A DNA stretch of 64,000 nt from Streptomyces xanthochromogenes (GCF_014650455.1 NZ_BMUZ01000014.1:124001-188000); one strand, 5' to 3'. Counted from the first letter of the stretch, positions 25,581 to 33,930 are shown. Numbers and translations are program-made. The notes: a model not told the origin generated them from the sequence alone.

Positions 25581-27100
25581 TGGGCGGCACACCGTTCGAG
25601 GGCATGAGCCACGAAGCCATGCTGGCCTGGCTCGACCAGGCGAACAGCGGCACCGTGCAGGGCGCCGCCGACCGCCTGGCGGCAGCGGCCAAGGAGATCC
25701 GGAAGATCGCGGACGACCTGAAGGTCCGCCCCCAGTGGGTCGACTGGAAGGGCGCGGGTGCGGACGCGTTCCGCACCTGGAGCGCGGACCTGGCCAACGC
25801 CACGCTGCGCCTGGGCGACTTCAGCGAGGGCTCCTCGACATGGCTGGGCCACGCCTCCGACGCGATCGCCTCGGCCCAGGCGGCCATCCCCCGCGACAAG
25901 CCGGGCGCGGAGGGCAACTTGGCCGCGGCCCAGAAGGCCCACAACGACCCGGACGCGGCAGCGATCAGCAGGAAGTCGACGGCCGAACTGGCAGCGCTGG
26001 AAGCGGACAAGGAGAAGGTGCGGCAGGAGGCCGTCGCCCAGATGCGGAAGCTGGGACAGGCGTACCAGCAGTCTGCGACGCAGATGAACGGCTTGGAGCG
26101 GCCCAAGTTTCCGCCGCCGCCGCAGTCGATTGCGCCGGAACACTACGATTCGAAGGGCTCTGGCAAAGAGAGGCCGGACTCCAGCGGTGCGACTGGGGAT
26201 TCCTCTTCATCTGGCCGCGCCGCCCCGGAGCATCCGGCACACATCGAGACTTCCGCCTCTGAGAGCCCGTACTCGACGTCCCATTCGAGCCACTCCTCAT
26301 CGGTGAGCCCCACGTTGGGGAACGCGCAGCAGCCCTCGAAGCTGGATATCGACTCGGTGGCTACGTTGCCGCATACAGCACCGACACCCAGCCCGGCAGA
26401 AAACGTGCTGACCTCGCCTCCGGCTCACAGCGGTGAGGTGTCGGCGGTAGGTATCCCGCCGTCGACCCTTGGAGGGGAACGGAATGTGTTTCCAGGCCCC
26501 ACGGGGGCAGGGCGGTCTACGGCAGGGGGAAATCCGCTGGTCCGGCCTGGTGGGCAGACGGCGTCCGGGCGTAGCCCGATTCGCATGCCGGACAGCACCC
26601 CCGGCATCACCGGAGGTCGTCCCATGCCCACTCCCGCCGGACGATCGAGCGGCAGCATCCCGAGGGGAACCGTTGTAGGAGCCGGCGAAGGAGTGGGCCG
26701 CAGTGCGGCCGGTCCCGTCACCGGGACCGGTCCGGTGGGGCAGACCGCCGGTCGGCCAGCGGGGGGTTTCGGCCGCTCGGGCACGGCACCCGGTGGTCCA
26801 GGAGCAGCTTCCGGCCCCCGTTTCCCGTCGGCGACTGGCGGCGTGAGCGGCGGGAGCGCGCAGCCGTCGGGACGAGCCGCCGCTCGCTCTTCCGCGGCAT
26901 CTGGTGCCAGTGCGGAGCGAGGAGGCATCTCGGGCGGGAGGCCAGTTGGCGCGAACCCGAGCGGCACCCCTGGTGGCAAGGGGCCACGGGACTCCAAAAA
27001 GGCGCGCCCACGCCGTGAGGGGGTAGCCGGTTACCTGGTTGAGGACGAAGAGACGTGGCAGCAGGGCGCCGGGCGAGCCGTGCCGCCTGTCATCGACTGA
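25580..27100 (+). CDS. WXG100/PPE-like protein with long Gly/Pro/Ser-rich tail
   Basis: 506 residues. Residues 1-175 form a helical hairpin with the WxG signature in VDWKGAGADAFRTW and a coiled-coil-like second half (ELAALEADKEKVRQEAVAQM). Residues 190-480 are low-complexity Ser/Pro/Gly sequence. The C-terminus regains order with EGVAGYLVEDEETWQ, a conserved ending in such proteins and perhaps a secretion-related motif. Proteins of this layout are found next to mycosins in Streptomyces and are probably type VII secretion substrates. Its stop codon overlaps a possible start of the protease gene (TGATG at 27098-27102). Confidence 0.75.
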   Translation: MGGTPFEGMSHEAMLAWLDQANSGTVQGAADRLAAAAKEIRKIADDLKVRPQWVDWKGAGADAFRTWSADLANATLRLGDFSEGSSTWLGHASDAIASAQAAIPRDKPGAEGNLAAAQKAHNDPDAAAISRKSTAELAALEADKEKVRQEAVAQMRKLGQAYQQSATQMNGLERPKFPPPPQSIAPEHYDSKGSGKERPDSSGATGDSSSSGRAAPEHPAHIETSASESPYSTSHSSHSSSVSPTLGNAQQPSKLDIDSVATLPHTAPTPSPAENVLTSPPAHSGEVSAVGIPPSTLGGERNVFPGPTGAGRSTAGGNPLVRPGGQTASGRSPIRMPDSTPGITGGRPMPTPAGRSSGSIPRGTVVGAGEGVGRSAAGPVTGTGPVGQTAGRPAGGFGRSGTAPGGPGAASGPRFPSATGGVSGGSAQPSGRAAARSSAASGASAERGGISGGRPVGANPSGTPGGKGPRDSKKARPRREGVAGYLVEDEETWQQGAGRAVPPVID

Positions 27101-27129
27101 TGTGTTCAGGGAAGACGCGAGGGAAGCCC

Positions 27130-28428
27130 ATGCCGAGGAGCAGTGTTCGACGCAGGTGCGGGTCGGCTGCGGTATTGGCGCTGTGCGGTGCCCTGCTACT
27201 TGGGGCTACTGCTGGGCCAGCCCTGGCCAATACACCGCGCGAGGACGAGTGGTTCCTTGACGCCATGAAGGCTGGGGATATGTGGCGGACCAGCACGGGC
27301 AAAGGCATCACGGTCGCTGTGATCGACACAGGCGTTGACCCGAACAATGCCGATCTGCGCGGGCAAGTGCTGCCGGGCAAGGACTTCGCACAAGATCAGC
27401 CGGGTGATGAACGCACCGATTATGACGGACACGGCACCGGCATGGCTGGGCTTATCGCGGGAACGGGGGCGTCTCACGACGGGAAGGGTGCTTTCGGACT
27501 GGCTCCAGGCACAAAGATCCTCCCAATTCGTATGCCGAAGGCGGGCACTGCTGCCAACCAGGCTGAGGGCGACAAGCGGTTCCACGTCATTGCACCCCAG
27601 GCGATCCGTTACGCAGCCGACCAGAACGCGAAAGTCATCAACCTGTCCCTAGGCCGAAGCGAAGGCTCACCGCAGCTGACCGCAGCGGTGAAGTACGCCT
27701 TGGACAAGGGGGCGTTGGTCTTCGCCGCCGTGGGGAACAGCGGCAACGCCGGCAACGAGGTCGAATACCCTGCCGCTACACCAGGCGTGGTCGGGGTGGC
27801 GGCGGTCGGCAAGGATCTCCGTAAGACCGCAGAGTCCGAATACGGCCCCCAAGTAGACCTGGCCGCGCCCGGCGACGACATGGTGCATGCCTGCACGAGC
27901 GACACCGGCCTATGCACATCCCACGGCACCAGCGACGCCACCGCCCTGGCCTCCGCCTCCGCCGCCCTGATCTGGTCCAAGCACCCCACCTGGACGAACA
28001 ACCAGGTCCTGCGGGTCATGCTCAACACGGTCGGCGGGCCGACGGACGGTGCCAAGCGGAACGACTCGATCGGCTACGGCATCGTGCGCCCCCGGGTGGC
28101 CCTGGAAAACCCCGGCGACCCCGGCCCCGCCGACGTGTACCCCTTGCCCGACCTCACCGCGTCAGCCGCACCGCCCAAGCCGACCCCCGCTGGGACCCCC
28201 GCTGGCCACGCGGCGCCCCAGGCGGCCGGGGGAGGCGAAAGCGAGGCCTCGACTTACGGACTGGCAGCCGGAATTGGCGTGGTGGCTCTCGCCGGTGCAT
28301 TCCTCGGCTACTGGCTCCTCCGATCGCGGCGGCACAAGGCGGCAGCCGTCCAGGATCAAGTGGGCCCGCAGGAGCCGGGGTTGGGCTGGCCGGGGCAAGG
28401 GGACGGCGGAGGCACGAGAGGCTTCTGA
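27130..28428 (+). CDS. mycP: Mycosin-type subtilisin-like serine protease (type VII secretion associated)
   Basis: 432 residues from ATG 27130 (MPRSSVRRRCG; CGAGGGAAG upstream); an in-frame ATG at 27100, overlapping the previous stop, is an alternative. Signal peptide to about residue 33 (GPALA-N). S8 catalytic triad: Asp in VAVIDTGVD, His in DGHGTGMAG, Ser in SHGTSDATA. The C-terminus has a Pro-rich linker and one transmembrane helix (about 377-397) followed by RSRRHK, the mycosin layout: protease outside, anchor in the membrane. Mycosins work with ESX systems. No EccB/C/D/E gene is present here, so this cluster depends on a core encoded elsewhere or acts alone. Confidence 0.9.
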   Translation: MPRSSVRRRCGSAAVLALCGALLLGATAGPALANTPREDEWFLDAMKAGDMWRTSTGKGITVAVIDTGVDPNNADLRGQVLPGKDFAQDQPGDERTDYDGHGTGMAGLIAGTGASHDGKGAFGLAPGTKILPIRMPKAGTAANQAEGDKRFHVIAPQAIRYAADQNAKVINLSLGRSEGSPQLTAAVKYALDKGALVFAAVGNSGNAGNEVEYPAATPGVVGVAAVGKDLRKTAESEYGPQVDLAAPGDDMVHACTSDTGLCTSHGTSDATALASASAALIWSKHPTWTNNQVLRVMLNTVGGPTDGAKRNDSIGYGIVRPRVALENPGDPGPADVYPLPDLTASAAPPKPTPAGTPAGHAAPQAAGGGESEASTYGLAAGIGVVALAGAFLGYWLLRSRRHKAAAVQDQVGPQEPGLGWPGQGDGGGTRGF

Positions 28429-28461
28429 CGCCACACAGGGTGAAATGGAGCCCAGGGCTGC

Positions 28462-28557
28462 TCAGAGGGCATAGTTCTTCAGCTCTTCGGTGTCCAGGGT
28501 GATGTTCGCCGGGTCGGGGAGTTCAACGGATGCGCCGTAGGGGTGGGAGGCGGTCAT
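28462..28557 (-). CDS. Predicted 31-residue peptide gene
   Basis: ATG 28557 is preceded at ideal distance by GGGGAGGAGG, one of the best ribosome sites in the window. It encodes MTASHPYGASVELPDPANIT plus 11 more residues ending EELKNYAL, then TGA. It follows the winged-helix gene by 56 bp on the same strand. No family known to me. It has no signal peptide or cysteine. It could be a small regulatory peptide, or the conserved end of a degraded gene. Confidence 0.5.
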   Translation of the reverse strand: MTASHPYGASVELPDPANITLDTEELKNYAL

Positions 28558-28613
28558 GGCGTCGCCTCCTCCCCTCCATCGCGCCCCGCCCCGCGCACGG
28601 ATGGGCTGCAGGG

Positions 28614-29519
28614 TCACGCGGGCGTCCTCTCGGTGCGGCGGATCGCTGCCGCGCGGGCCTCGGCGGCGTGGGCGCGGACCCGTTCGGAGGAGAGGGCCTC
28701 GCCGGGGGGCCGGGGTTCCGGTTCGCCGCGGCAGGGGCCGCACTCGCCGCCCGGCAGGGCCTCCGCGCGGCCCGGGGCGCCGCACTTCGCGCACTCCAGG
28801 ATGCGCAGCACCGGACGCGGGGGTGGTGGTTCCGGGGGCAACTTGTTGATGAGCCGGGTCCGGGTCAGGGCGGCCGGGCTGTGGACCGGGGTCGGGAGAC
28901 CAGTGGTCAGCGCACGAAGGACGTCCTCTTCCGTTGCCCCGCGCTCGAACCACGCGGACGCCAGCGGAGCCAACTCCGCGCAGTCCCGCGCCGAGAGTGA
29001 GAGGGCGGGTGCGGTACGGCCCAGGGCCGCCAGCAAGATCAACGCCCGGCTCCGACAAGCCGGTTGAGTCGTCGGGGGACCTGACTCAGGCGGCGCGGGT
29101 GGCGGGGACGGGGAGCTGTCGTCGACACTCCCACGGGTGAACTTCGCCCACCAGGCGTCGTCCCGCGCCGTACGCGAGAACCAGGTCCGGGTCACCCAGC
29201 GCGCACTGTCCGAGCCGCGCAGATGTTCCCTTCCCCGGCGCAGATGCCCTGCCTGCACGAGGCGTTGGAGCGCGGTACGCAGGGCGCACTGCCCGTACGG
29301 CAGCACCTTGGCCAGCGTCTTCACGGACATGTCCGCGCCCTCGGGAAGCCGGTCTATGTACCCGGCAACAGCCGCCTCGCGCGGCGAAAGGTACGTGAAG
29401 TCGTCGTTCCTGCGCGGGCGTTGGCCGGGAACACACCGTTTTCCGTAGCCCGGACTGGCCATTGGATGCTGGTCCGGATGCGCGGCGAAGGGGTCGGCAC
29501 TAAAGTGGCTGTCAGCCAT
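28614..29519 (-). CDS. Winged-helix DNA-binding protein with C-terminal zinc ribbon
   Basis: 301 residues. N-terminal winged helix (about 45-110): YLSPREAAVAGYIDRL ... MSVKTLAKVLPYGQCALRTALQRLVQAGHLRR, a MarR/GntR-like arrangement. The middle is Pro-rich. A C-terminal zinc ribbon uses CAKCGAPGRAE ... CGPC (four cysteines). The family is seen in Streptomyces genomes near mobile or variable regions; its target is unknown. The next gene on the same strand is the 31-residue peptide. A hairpin lies 64 bp upstream of the start. Confidence 0.75.
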   Translation of the reverse strand: MADSHFSADPFAAHPDQHPMASPGYGKRCVPGQRPRRNDDFTYLSPREAAVAGYIDRLPEGADMSVKTLAKVLPYGQCALRTALQRLVQAGHLRRGREHLRGSDSARWVTRTWFSRTARDDAWWAKFTRGSVDDSSPSPPPAPPESGPPTTQPACRSRALILLAALGRTAPALSLSARDCAELAPLASAWFERGATEEDVLRALTTGLPTPVHSPAALTRTRLINKLPPEPPPPRPVLRILECAKCGAPGRAEALPGGECGPCRGEPEPRPPGEALSSERVRAHAAEARAAAIRRTERTPA

Positions 29520-29582
29520 CGGATCGCTCGATTCGATCGTGGTGGTTGCGCCGTCGGATCGCTGCTAACGATCTTGCGGCCA

Positions 29583-29617
29583 AGCCCCCGTAGGTGTTTC
29601 AGCACCTGTCGGGGGCT
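29583..29617 (+). terminator. Orphan hairpin with T-rich tail
   Basis: AGCCCCCG..AGGTG pairs with GCACCT.TCGGGGGCT around a TTTCA loop, followed by ATTTGTTGT on the plus strand, a textbook terminator. No plus-strand gene precedes it: the nearest feature is the divergent start at 29519. It may end a short plus-strand RNA or be an attenuator of minus-strand leaders. The remainder of 29520-29848 holds no gene I can support. Confidence 0.55.
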
Positions 29618-29798
29618 ATTTGTTGTCTGGGACGCTAGACGCTCGTCACCCTCTGTGGCAAGTCGAACGCGGAAAGTGCCGATCCGCTGTGCCGCGTGCC
29701 CAACTCGCAGGGTGGGGGGGTGGGTTGAGGCCCTCCACCCATTCGATTTCCAGCACGGCTCGGCGTCCGGCGCGTGAGCTTCGAGCCGTATGCGCAAC

Positions 29799-29829
29799 GA
29801 GCCGGTCACCTCGGGGAGGTGACCGGCTC
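29799..29829 (-). terminator. Perfect hairpin terminator after DUF397 gene
   Basis: GAGCCGGTCACCTC / GAGGTGACCGGCTC, 14-bp perfect stem with a 3-nt loop, 19 bp beyond the end of the minus-strand DUF397 gene. Confidence 0.85.
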
Positions 29830-29848
29830 GTCTTGGTGAACTGCGTTC

Positions 29849-30184
29849 TCAGGCTGCCGCGTTGGATCCCTTCACGTCCGCGATGAAGGCCGACCACGCC
29901 CCGGCTCGGAACACGAGCGTCGGGCCGTGGGGGGCGGTCTTCGAGTCCCGGACCGGGACGATGTGCGGCATGTCGTCCCTGACTTCGAGGCAGTCGCCGC
30001 CGCTGCTGTCGCTGTACGTCGACTTGCGCCAACGGCCCACCTCGAGGCAGTCGCCACCGTCGCCACCGCTGTAGCTGGACTTCTGCCAGCGTGCGATCTC
30101 AAGGCAGTCGCCGCCGCTCGCTCCGCTGTAGCTGGACTTGTGCCACGTGGCCTTGCTCAGGTCGTACTCAGGGCTGATCCTCAT
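29849..30184 (-). CDS. DUF397 protein with three tandem copies of the core motif
   Basis: 111 residues. DUF397 proteins usually have one or two copies of W-x-KSSYS-x-GGDCLE. Here three follow in tandem: WHKSSYSGASGGDCLEIA, WQKSSYSGGDGGDCLEVG and WRKSTYSDSSGGDCLEVR, then the normal C-terminal half VPVRDSKTAPHGPTLVFRAG ... WSAFIADVK. By family knowledge DUF397 proteins partner with adjacent XRE/DUF5753 regulators (WhiJ/AbaA-like loci) and affect development or antibiotic production. The gene overlaps the 3' end of such a regulator by 17 bp, so both are cotranscribed. Confidence 0.93.
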   Translation of the reverse strand: MRISPEYDLSKATWHKSSYSGASGGDCLEIARWQKSSYSGGDGGDCLEVGRWRKSTYSDSSGGDCLEVRDDMPHIVPVRDSKTAPHGPTLVFRAGAWSAFIADVKGSNAAA

Positions 30185-31025
30185 GAGCGTAATCCTCCGC
30201 CACTGATTCGATCAGGGCCAGGGATTGTTGTGGTGACAGCGCGCTGGCCCCGACCAAATCGTAGGTCAGCTCGTACTGAGTGACGGTGGCCGGGTCGTCC
30301 TGGAGCCGTCCAGTTCCAAGGCCCTGGAGATAGGCGAGCGGGGGTGCGTCCTCGAAGGCCATCAGTTTGAGGGAGCCCCCCAGTGCCATGTGTGCGCCGG
30401 CGTCGAACGGCAGCACCTGAACGATGACGCGATGTCGGAAGCCCAACGCGGCAACGTGGGCCAGCGCCTCGGCCATGACCGCCGATCCGCCGACCCTCCG
30501 GCGTAGGACTGCTTCATCGAGCACCGCCCACAACAGTGGCTTTGTTGGGTCGTCGAGGAGCTGAGAGCGAGCCAGTCGATTGGCGACCAGCTCGTCGATC
30601 GACTCTTCCGGCGCCGTCAGGTGGCCCGCGCGGAACATCGCCCGCGCATACGCCTCCGTCTGAAGCAGCCCCGGAATCAGCAGCGGCGCGTACTCGCGGA
30701 TGGTCGTCGCGACCGCCTCCGCTTCCGCCGCCTCCGCGAAGTGGTCCGGGTACTTCGACTTCGCCGCCGCGACGCAGTTGCGGGTGAAGAAGCCCTCCGT
30801 GCCCAGGATTTCGTCGATCTGGCGGGCGTATTCGAGGTGCATGCGCCGCGTGCCCGCTTCGAGTTGGCCGATGAAGGAGCCGGAGACGAAGAGGGGTTGG
30901 CCGAGTTCGTCCTGAGTGAGGCCGGACTTTTCGCGGGCGAAGCGGAGTTCGGCGCCGAGGAAGGCGCGGGGGGAGGAGGAGGGGTCGAGGTCCTTGGGGC
31001 CTGGCATGGGCAACTCCCTGGACAT
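30168..31025 (-). CDS. XRE HTH regulator with DUF5753 domain (WhiJ-like)
   Basis: 285 residues; an alternative start at 31007 (MPGPKDLDP) is possible. N-terminal XRE helix-turn-helix (about 20-80: LGAELRFAREKSGLTQDELGQPLFVSGSFIGQLEAGTRR), then DUF5753 (about 100-280) with EYAPLLIPGLLQTEAYARAM, VLDEAVLRRRVGG and VQVLPFDAGAH. These proteins pair with DUF397 partners in actinomycetes, many copies per genome, controlling sporulation or secondary metabolism. The DUF397 gene overlaps its end. Divergent to it, 97 bp away, starts a 99-residue conserved gene, the usual third member of such loci. Confidence 0.93.
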   Translation of the reverse strand: MSRELPMPGPKDLDPSSSPRAFLGAELRFAREKSGLTQDELGQPLFVSGSFIGQLEAGTRRMHLEYARQIDEILGTEGFFTRNCVAAAKSKYPDHFAEAAEAEAVATTIREYAPLLIPGLLQTEAYARAMFRAGHLTAPEESIDELVANRLARSQLLDDPTKPLLWAVLDEAVLRRRVGGSAVMAEALAHVAALGFRHRVIVQVLPFDAGAHMALGGSLKLMAFEDAPPLAYLQGLGTGRLQDDPATVTQYELTYDLVGASALSPQQSLALIESVAEDYAHEDQP

Positions 31026-31122
31026 GCGGGGTTGTTGGGTTGCCGTCGGTGGTCAGGCTAGCGGGACTCGGCCACGCTGGGTGAGGAAAGCGGAACACTC
31101 GGTATGCAGGAGGGCAAGGCGG

Positions 31123-31422
31123 ATGGCGCTGACGGCAATGGAGCGGGTGCGGGCGGCGGAGGACGCCGTGGAGCAGCTGCGTACGGAACTGGGGCGGGCC
31201 GGGGTGGTGCTGCCGTCGCTCAGGATCGACCCGCTGACGTGCGGGGGCCACGTCCTGTTCCCGCTGGTGGATCTGGGGCGCTGCAACATGGACATGGCGC
31301 TGCGGCTGGTCGCCGTGCTGGCCGGGACGTACAGCGCGGAAGGGGCGCCGCCGATCGGCGACACCCCTTCCCCTTCTCCTGCTGAACCTCCTGCTGGACG
31401 TCCTGCCGCTGAGCCTTCCTAG
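31123..31422 (+). CDS. Conserved small protein divergent from WhiJ-like regulator
   Basis: 99 residues from ATG 31123, with GCAGGAGGGCAAGG upstream. The ordered part is residues 1-70 (AMERVRAAEDAVEQLRTELG ... PSLRIDPLTCGG ... LVDLGRCNMDMALRLVAVL); the tail is Pro/Ser-rich. Similar small proteins lie beside HTH/DUF397 pairs in Streptomyces. Function unknown. Its TAG stop and the stop of the convergent surface-protein gene share the palindrome CTAG (31419-31422). Confidence 0.75.
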   Translation: MALTAMERVRAAEDAVEQLRTELGRAGVVLPSLRIDPLTCGGHVLFPLVDLGRCNMDMALRLVAVLAGTYSAEGAPPIGDTPSPSPAEPPAGRPAAEPS

Positions 31423-33728
31423 CCGAGGCCGTTGCGGCGGCGCCGGAGCCAGACGAGGCCGGCGCCCGCGCCGACCAGAAGCGCGGCCACTCCCGCGATC
31501 GTGGCGATCTGGGTGCCGGTGTTGGCGAGGCCGCCGCTCGCGTGCTGGTCACCGGGGGCCGGCCGGTGACCGCCCTGGCCGGAGGGGGCGGGGGCCGGGG
31601 TGGCCGGGGGAGTGGAGGAGCCGCCGCCGGTGTGGGTCGGGGTCGGGGTGGGGGTCGGGTTGCCGCCCGTGCCGGTCCCGGTGTGGGCGGCGGTGTTGCC
31701 GCCGAGGGCGAGGAGCGCCTTGTTCTCCGCGTCGTCCGTCATCGCCTTCACGGAGATGTCGGTGGTACGCGGCAGGTTCTTGTGCTCGGCGGTGAACTTG
31801 GCCTGAGTGACGTTCTCCTTGGGCGACTTGGAGAAGTCGACGCCGCCCGCCACGCAGGTGCCGGGGCGGCCGGCCTTCTCGCAGGGATAGCTGTAGTCGC
31901 CCTCGGTGAAGGACTTCACGTAATCCTTGTACGTCTGCGTGGGCGTCCACGAGGCGTTCTTGCCGCGCAGGGGCCAGTCGGTCACCTTGTTGCTGTTGAT
32001 GACCGCGTGGTAGTCCGTCGGCGACTTCGCGTCCTGCTGGCGGATCCACTCGGCGGCGACGCGCGCGTTGTAGACGGTGCGCAGGTCGGCGTACTTGGCG
32101 TCGGTGTTCACCTTCTTCTCGATGTCCGGCACGATCATCGTGTCCATGAGTTCCTGGACGCGCTTGTGCTGGGCCTCGGTGAGGTCGCAACTGCCGTTCG
32201 GCTGAGGTGTTTTGAAGTCCTGCGGGACCGAGTTGACCTTGAGCGGGGCGTCGAGGATGTAGAGGCCGCCGTCCTGCTCGCGGACCTCGGCGGGCTTGGG
32301 CACGATCCAGTTGCGGACGCCGTGGGTGCAGGGGATGTTCTCCGCCGCGAGCTTGGCGAAGAGCTGTTTGCCGATGCCGGTGCGGGGGTCCATGTCCTTG
32401 GCGTAGTCGTGCTTCATCTCCAGGTCGGCCTGGAGCAGGACGCGGCCGGCGTCGGTCGTGCCGAACGTCTTGTCCATGACCCGGTCGGGCTCGTCCGGGT
32501 TGAGGTTGACCCAGAACTTCTCCGGGGTCAGGGCGAGCCAGGTGAAGAACGAGTCGGAGATGAGCTCGGCGCGCTCCTTGCCGCCGTAGCCGAGGCCCGA
32601 GGACTCGTCGACCTTGTTGGCGGAGAACGAGTAGTTCAGGCCCTGGCCCTTGACCGGCTTGCCGACGTAGCGCAGTTCGAGGCTGGAGAAGTCGACGCCG
32701 CCGGGGCCGCGCACGCGCAGGCCCTCGGGGTCGGCGGCCCGGATGCGGTCCATCTGGCGCTTCATGTCGGCCGGGTTGGGCGGCGACTGCCGGATGACGT
32801 CGGGGCTGCGGCCGATGCTGCGCGCGGTGTCCTGCGCGGTGTACTTGCCGGGCTTGAACTGGGCCTCCGGTGTGGAGACATGCTCGTACGTGGTGACCCG
32901 GCCCGCCCCGCCGAGCTTCTTGAGGCTCTCCGTGTAGCGGGCGGTGTCCTGGGACTGCTGCTGCCCGAAGGCGTACCGCAGTTTGTAGTCCTTGTACTTG
33001 GGGTCCTTCAGGAACGCGCGGTCCTTCGGGGCCTGCGAACTGTCGTGGTTTCCGCCGGACTTGATCTCGACGACTTCCTTGGTCTTGTGATTGACCGCGT
33101 CGAAGCGCCGCGTGTAGGGCTTACCGGTGTCCGGGTCGGTGACCGTGACGGTCTCCTCGCAGATCCAGTCCGGCCCGATCAGGCCGAGGTCCTTGACGAC
33201 CTTGCCGTGGAAGGCCTCACCGCGCGGGTTGCGCCCGTACACCTCGATGTAGGCCTCGTTGAGCCAGTTGCCGAAGCCGCCGTACTTGGTGTCGGCGTTG
33301 CCGTTGCGCGACAGATAGTCCTTGTACGTGGCGTAGACCCGCTCGGGGGTGCCCTCCGCGTACTTCTTGTAGGGCAGGGTGAGCTTGCCGAGGATCTTGT
33401 CGCGTGCGGCGGGGTCGTCGGGCAGGGTCAGGCCGTCCATGGCCTGACGCTGGTTGGGGAATCCGTAGGAGTCCCAGTCGGCCTCGGGCCGGGCCGCGTC
33501 ACCGTTGGCCCACGGCAGCTTGCCGGGGTCGGTGGGCTTGCCCTTGAGCTTGAACATCTGCTCGCAGGGCATGGCCTTGGTCGCGGCGTCGGCGGTGCCT
33601 TGGAGCTGCGGAAGGCCGCTGACGGAGAGGATGCCGACGGTGGCGAGCGCGACGGCGGCGCGTGGCCACAGGTGTGGTCGGCGGGTGGATGCGGATATCG
33701 GAGATATCCGGGAGATCGGTCGGTTCAC
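31419..33728 (-). CDS. LAxTG cell-wall-anchored protein with probable PD-(D/E)XK nuclease-like core
   Basis: 769 residues from GTG 33728 (GGGGAAAG upstream); a GTG at 33785 would add 19 residues without a ribosome site. Signal peptide about 1-50 ending GTADAA. Residues about 150-260 carry the pattern EAYIEVYGRNPRGEAFHGKV ... RRFDAVNHKTKEVVEIKSGG, that is D-x(10)-E-x-K with a following KSGG, resembling restriction-endonuclease-fold toxins. A second domain (about 310-640) is unassigned, with eight or so cysteines overall. Then a Thr/Pro/Gly linker, the sortase motif LANTG (31515-31529), a transmembrane helix and RRRRNGLG, the LAxTG form used by class E sortases. Surface-exposed; nuclease activity is inference. 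Confidence 0.8.
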   Translation of the reverse strand: MNRPISRISPISASTRRPHLWPRAAVALATVGILSVSGLPQLQGTADAATKAMPCEQMFKLKGKPTDPGKLPWANGDAARPEADWDSYGFPNQRQAMDGLTLPDDPAARDKILGKLTLPYKKYAEGTPERVYATYKDYLSRNGNADTKYGGFGNWLNEAYIEVYGRNPRGEAFHGKVVKDLGLIGPDWICEETVTVTDPDTGKPYTRRFDAVNHKTKEVVEIKSGGNHDSSQAPKDRAFLKDPKYKDYKLRYAFGQQQSQDTARYTESLKKLGGAGRVTTYEHVSTPEAQFKPGKYTAQDTARSIGRSPDVIRQSPPNPADMKRQMDRIRAADPEGLRVRGPGGVDFSSLELRYVGKPVKGQGLNYSFSANKVDESSGLGYGGKERAELISDSFFTWLALTPEKFWVNLNPDEPDRVMDKTFGTTDAGRVLLQADLEMKHDYAKDMDPRTGIGKQLFAKLAAENIPCTHGVRNWIVPKPAEVREQDGGLYILDAPLKVNSVPQDFKTPQPNGSCDLTEAQHKRVQELMDTMIVPDIEKKVNTDAKYADLRTVYNARVAAEWIRQQDAKSPTDYHAVINSNKVTDWPLRGKNASWTPTQTYKDYVKSFTEGDYSYPCEKAGRPGTCVAGGVDFSKSPKENVTQAKFTAEHKNLPRTTDISVKAMTDDAENKALLALGGNTAAHTGTGTGGNPTPTPTPTHTGGGSSTPPATPAPAPSGQGGHRPAPGDQHASGGLANTGTQIATIAGVAALLVGAGAGLVWLRRRRNGLG

Positions 33729-33930
33729 GCGAACGTGTCTTTCCCCGGGAGCCCGAAGAAGTGGGCGTGCAGCATGCTGCGACACCAGGGGCCCCCGTGC
33801 TCGATGGTGTCGCGCAGCACCACACGGTAGCCCTCGCGGCCCACAGGGGCCTCACAGTTTTCTGGGTCCCCAAACTCCCAACTCCCCATCTCCACAAGGT
33901 TCTTACACCGCTCCCGTACGCTCGGGTGCC

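Noticed and set aside
24148..28428. Antibiotic biosynthesis gene cluster
   Set aside because: No polyketide, peptide synthetase, terpene or RiPP-modifying enzyme is encoded in the window; the accessory genes here are secretion-like and regulatory.
28462..29058. A 198-codon frame ending at the same stop as the 31-codon gene
   Set aside because: The upstream part is Arg/Pro/Gly-rich shadow of the winged-helix gene. Only the last 32 codons have a proper ribosome site and normal composition.
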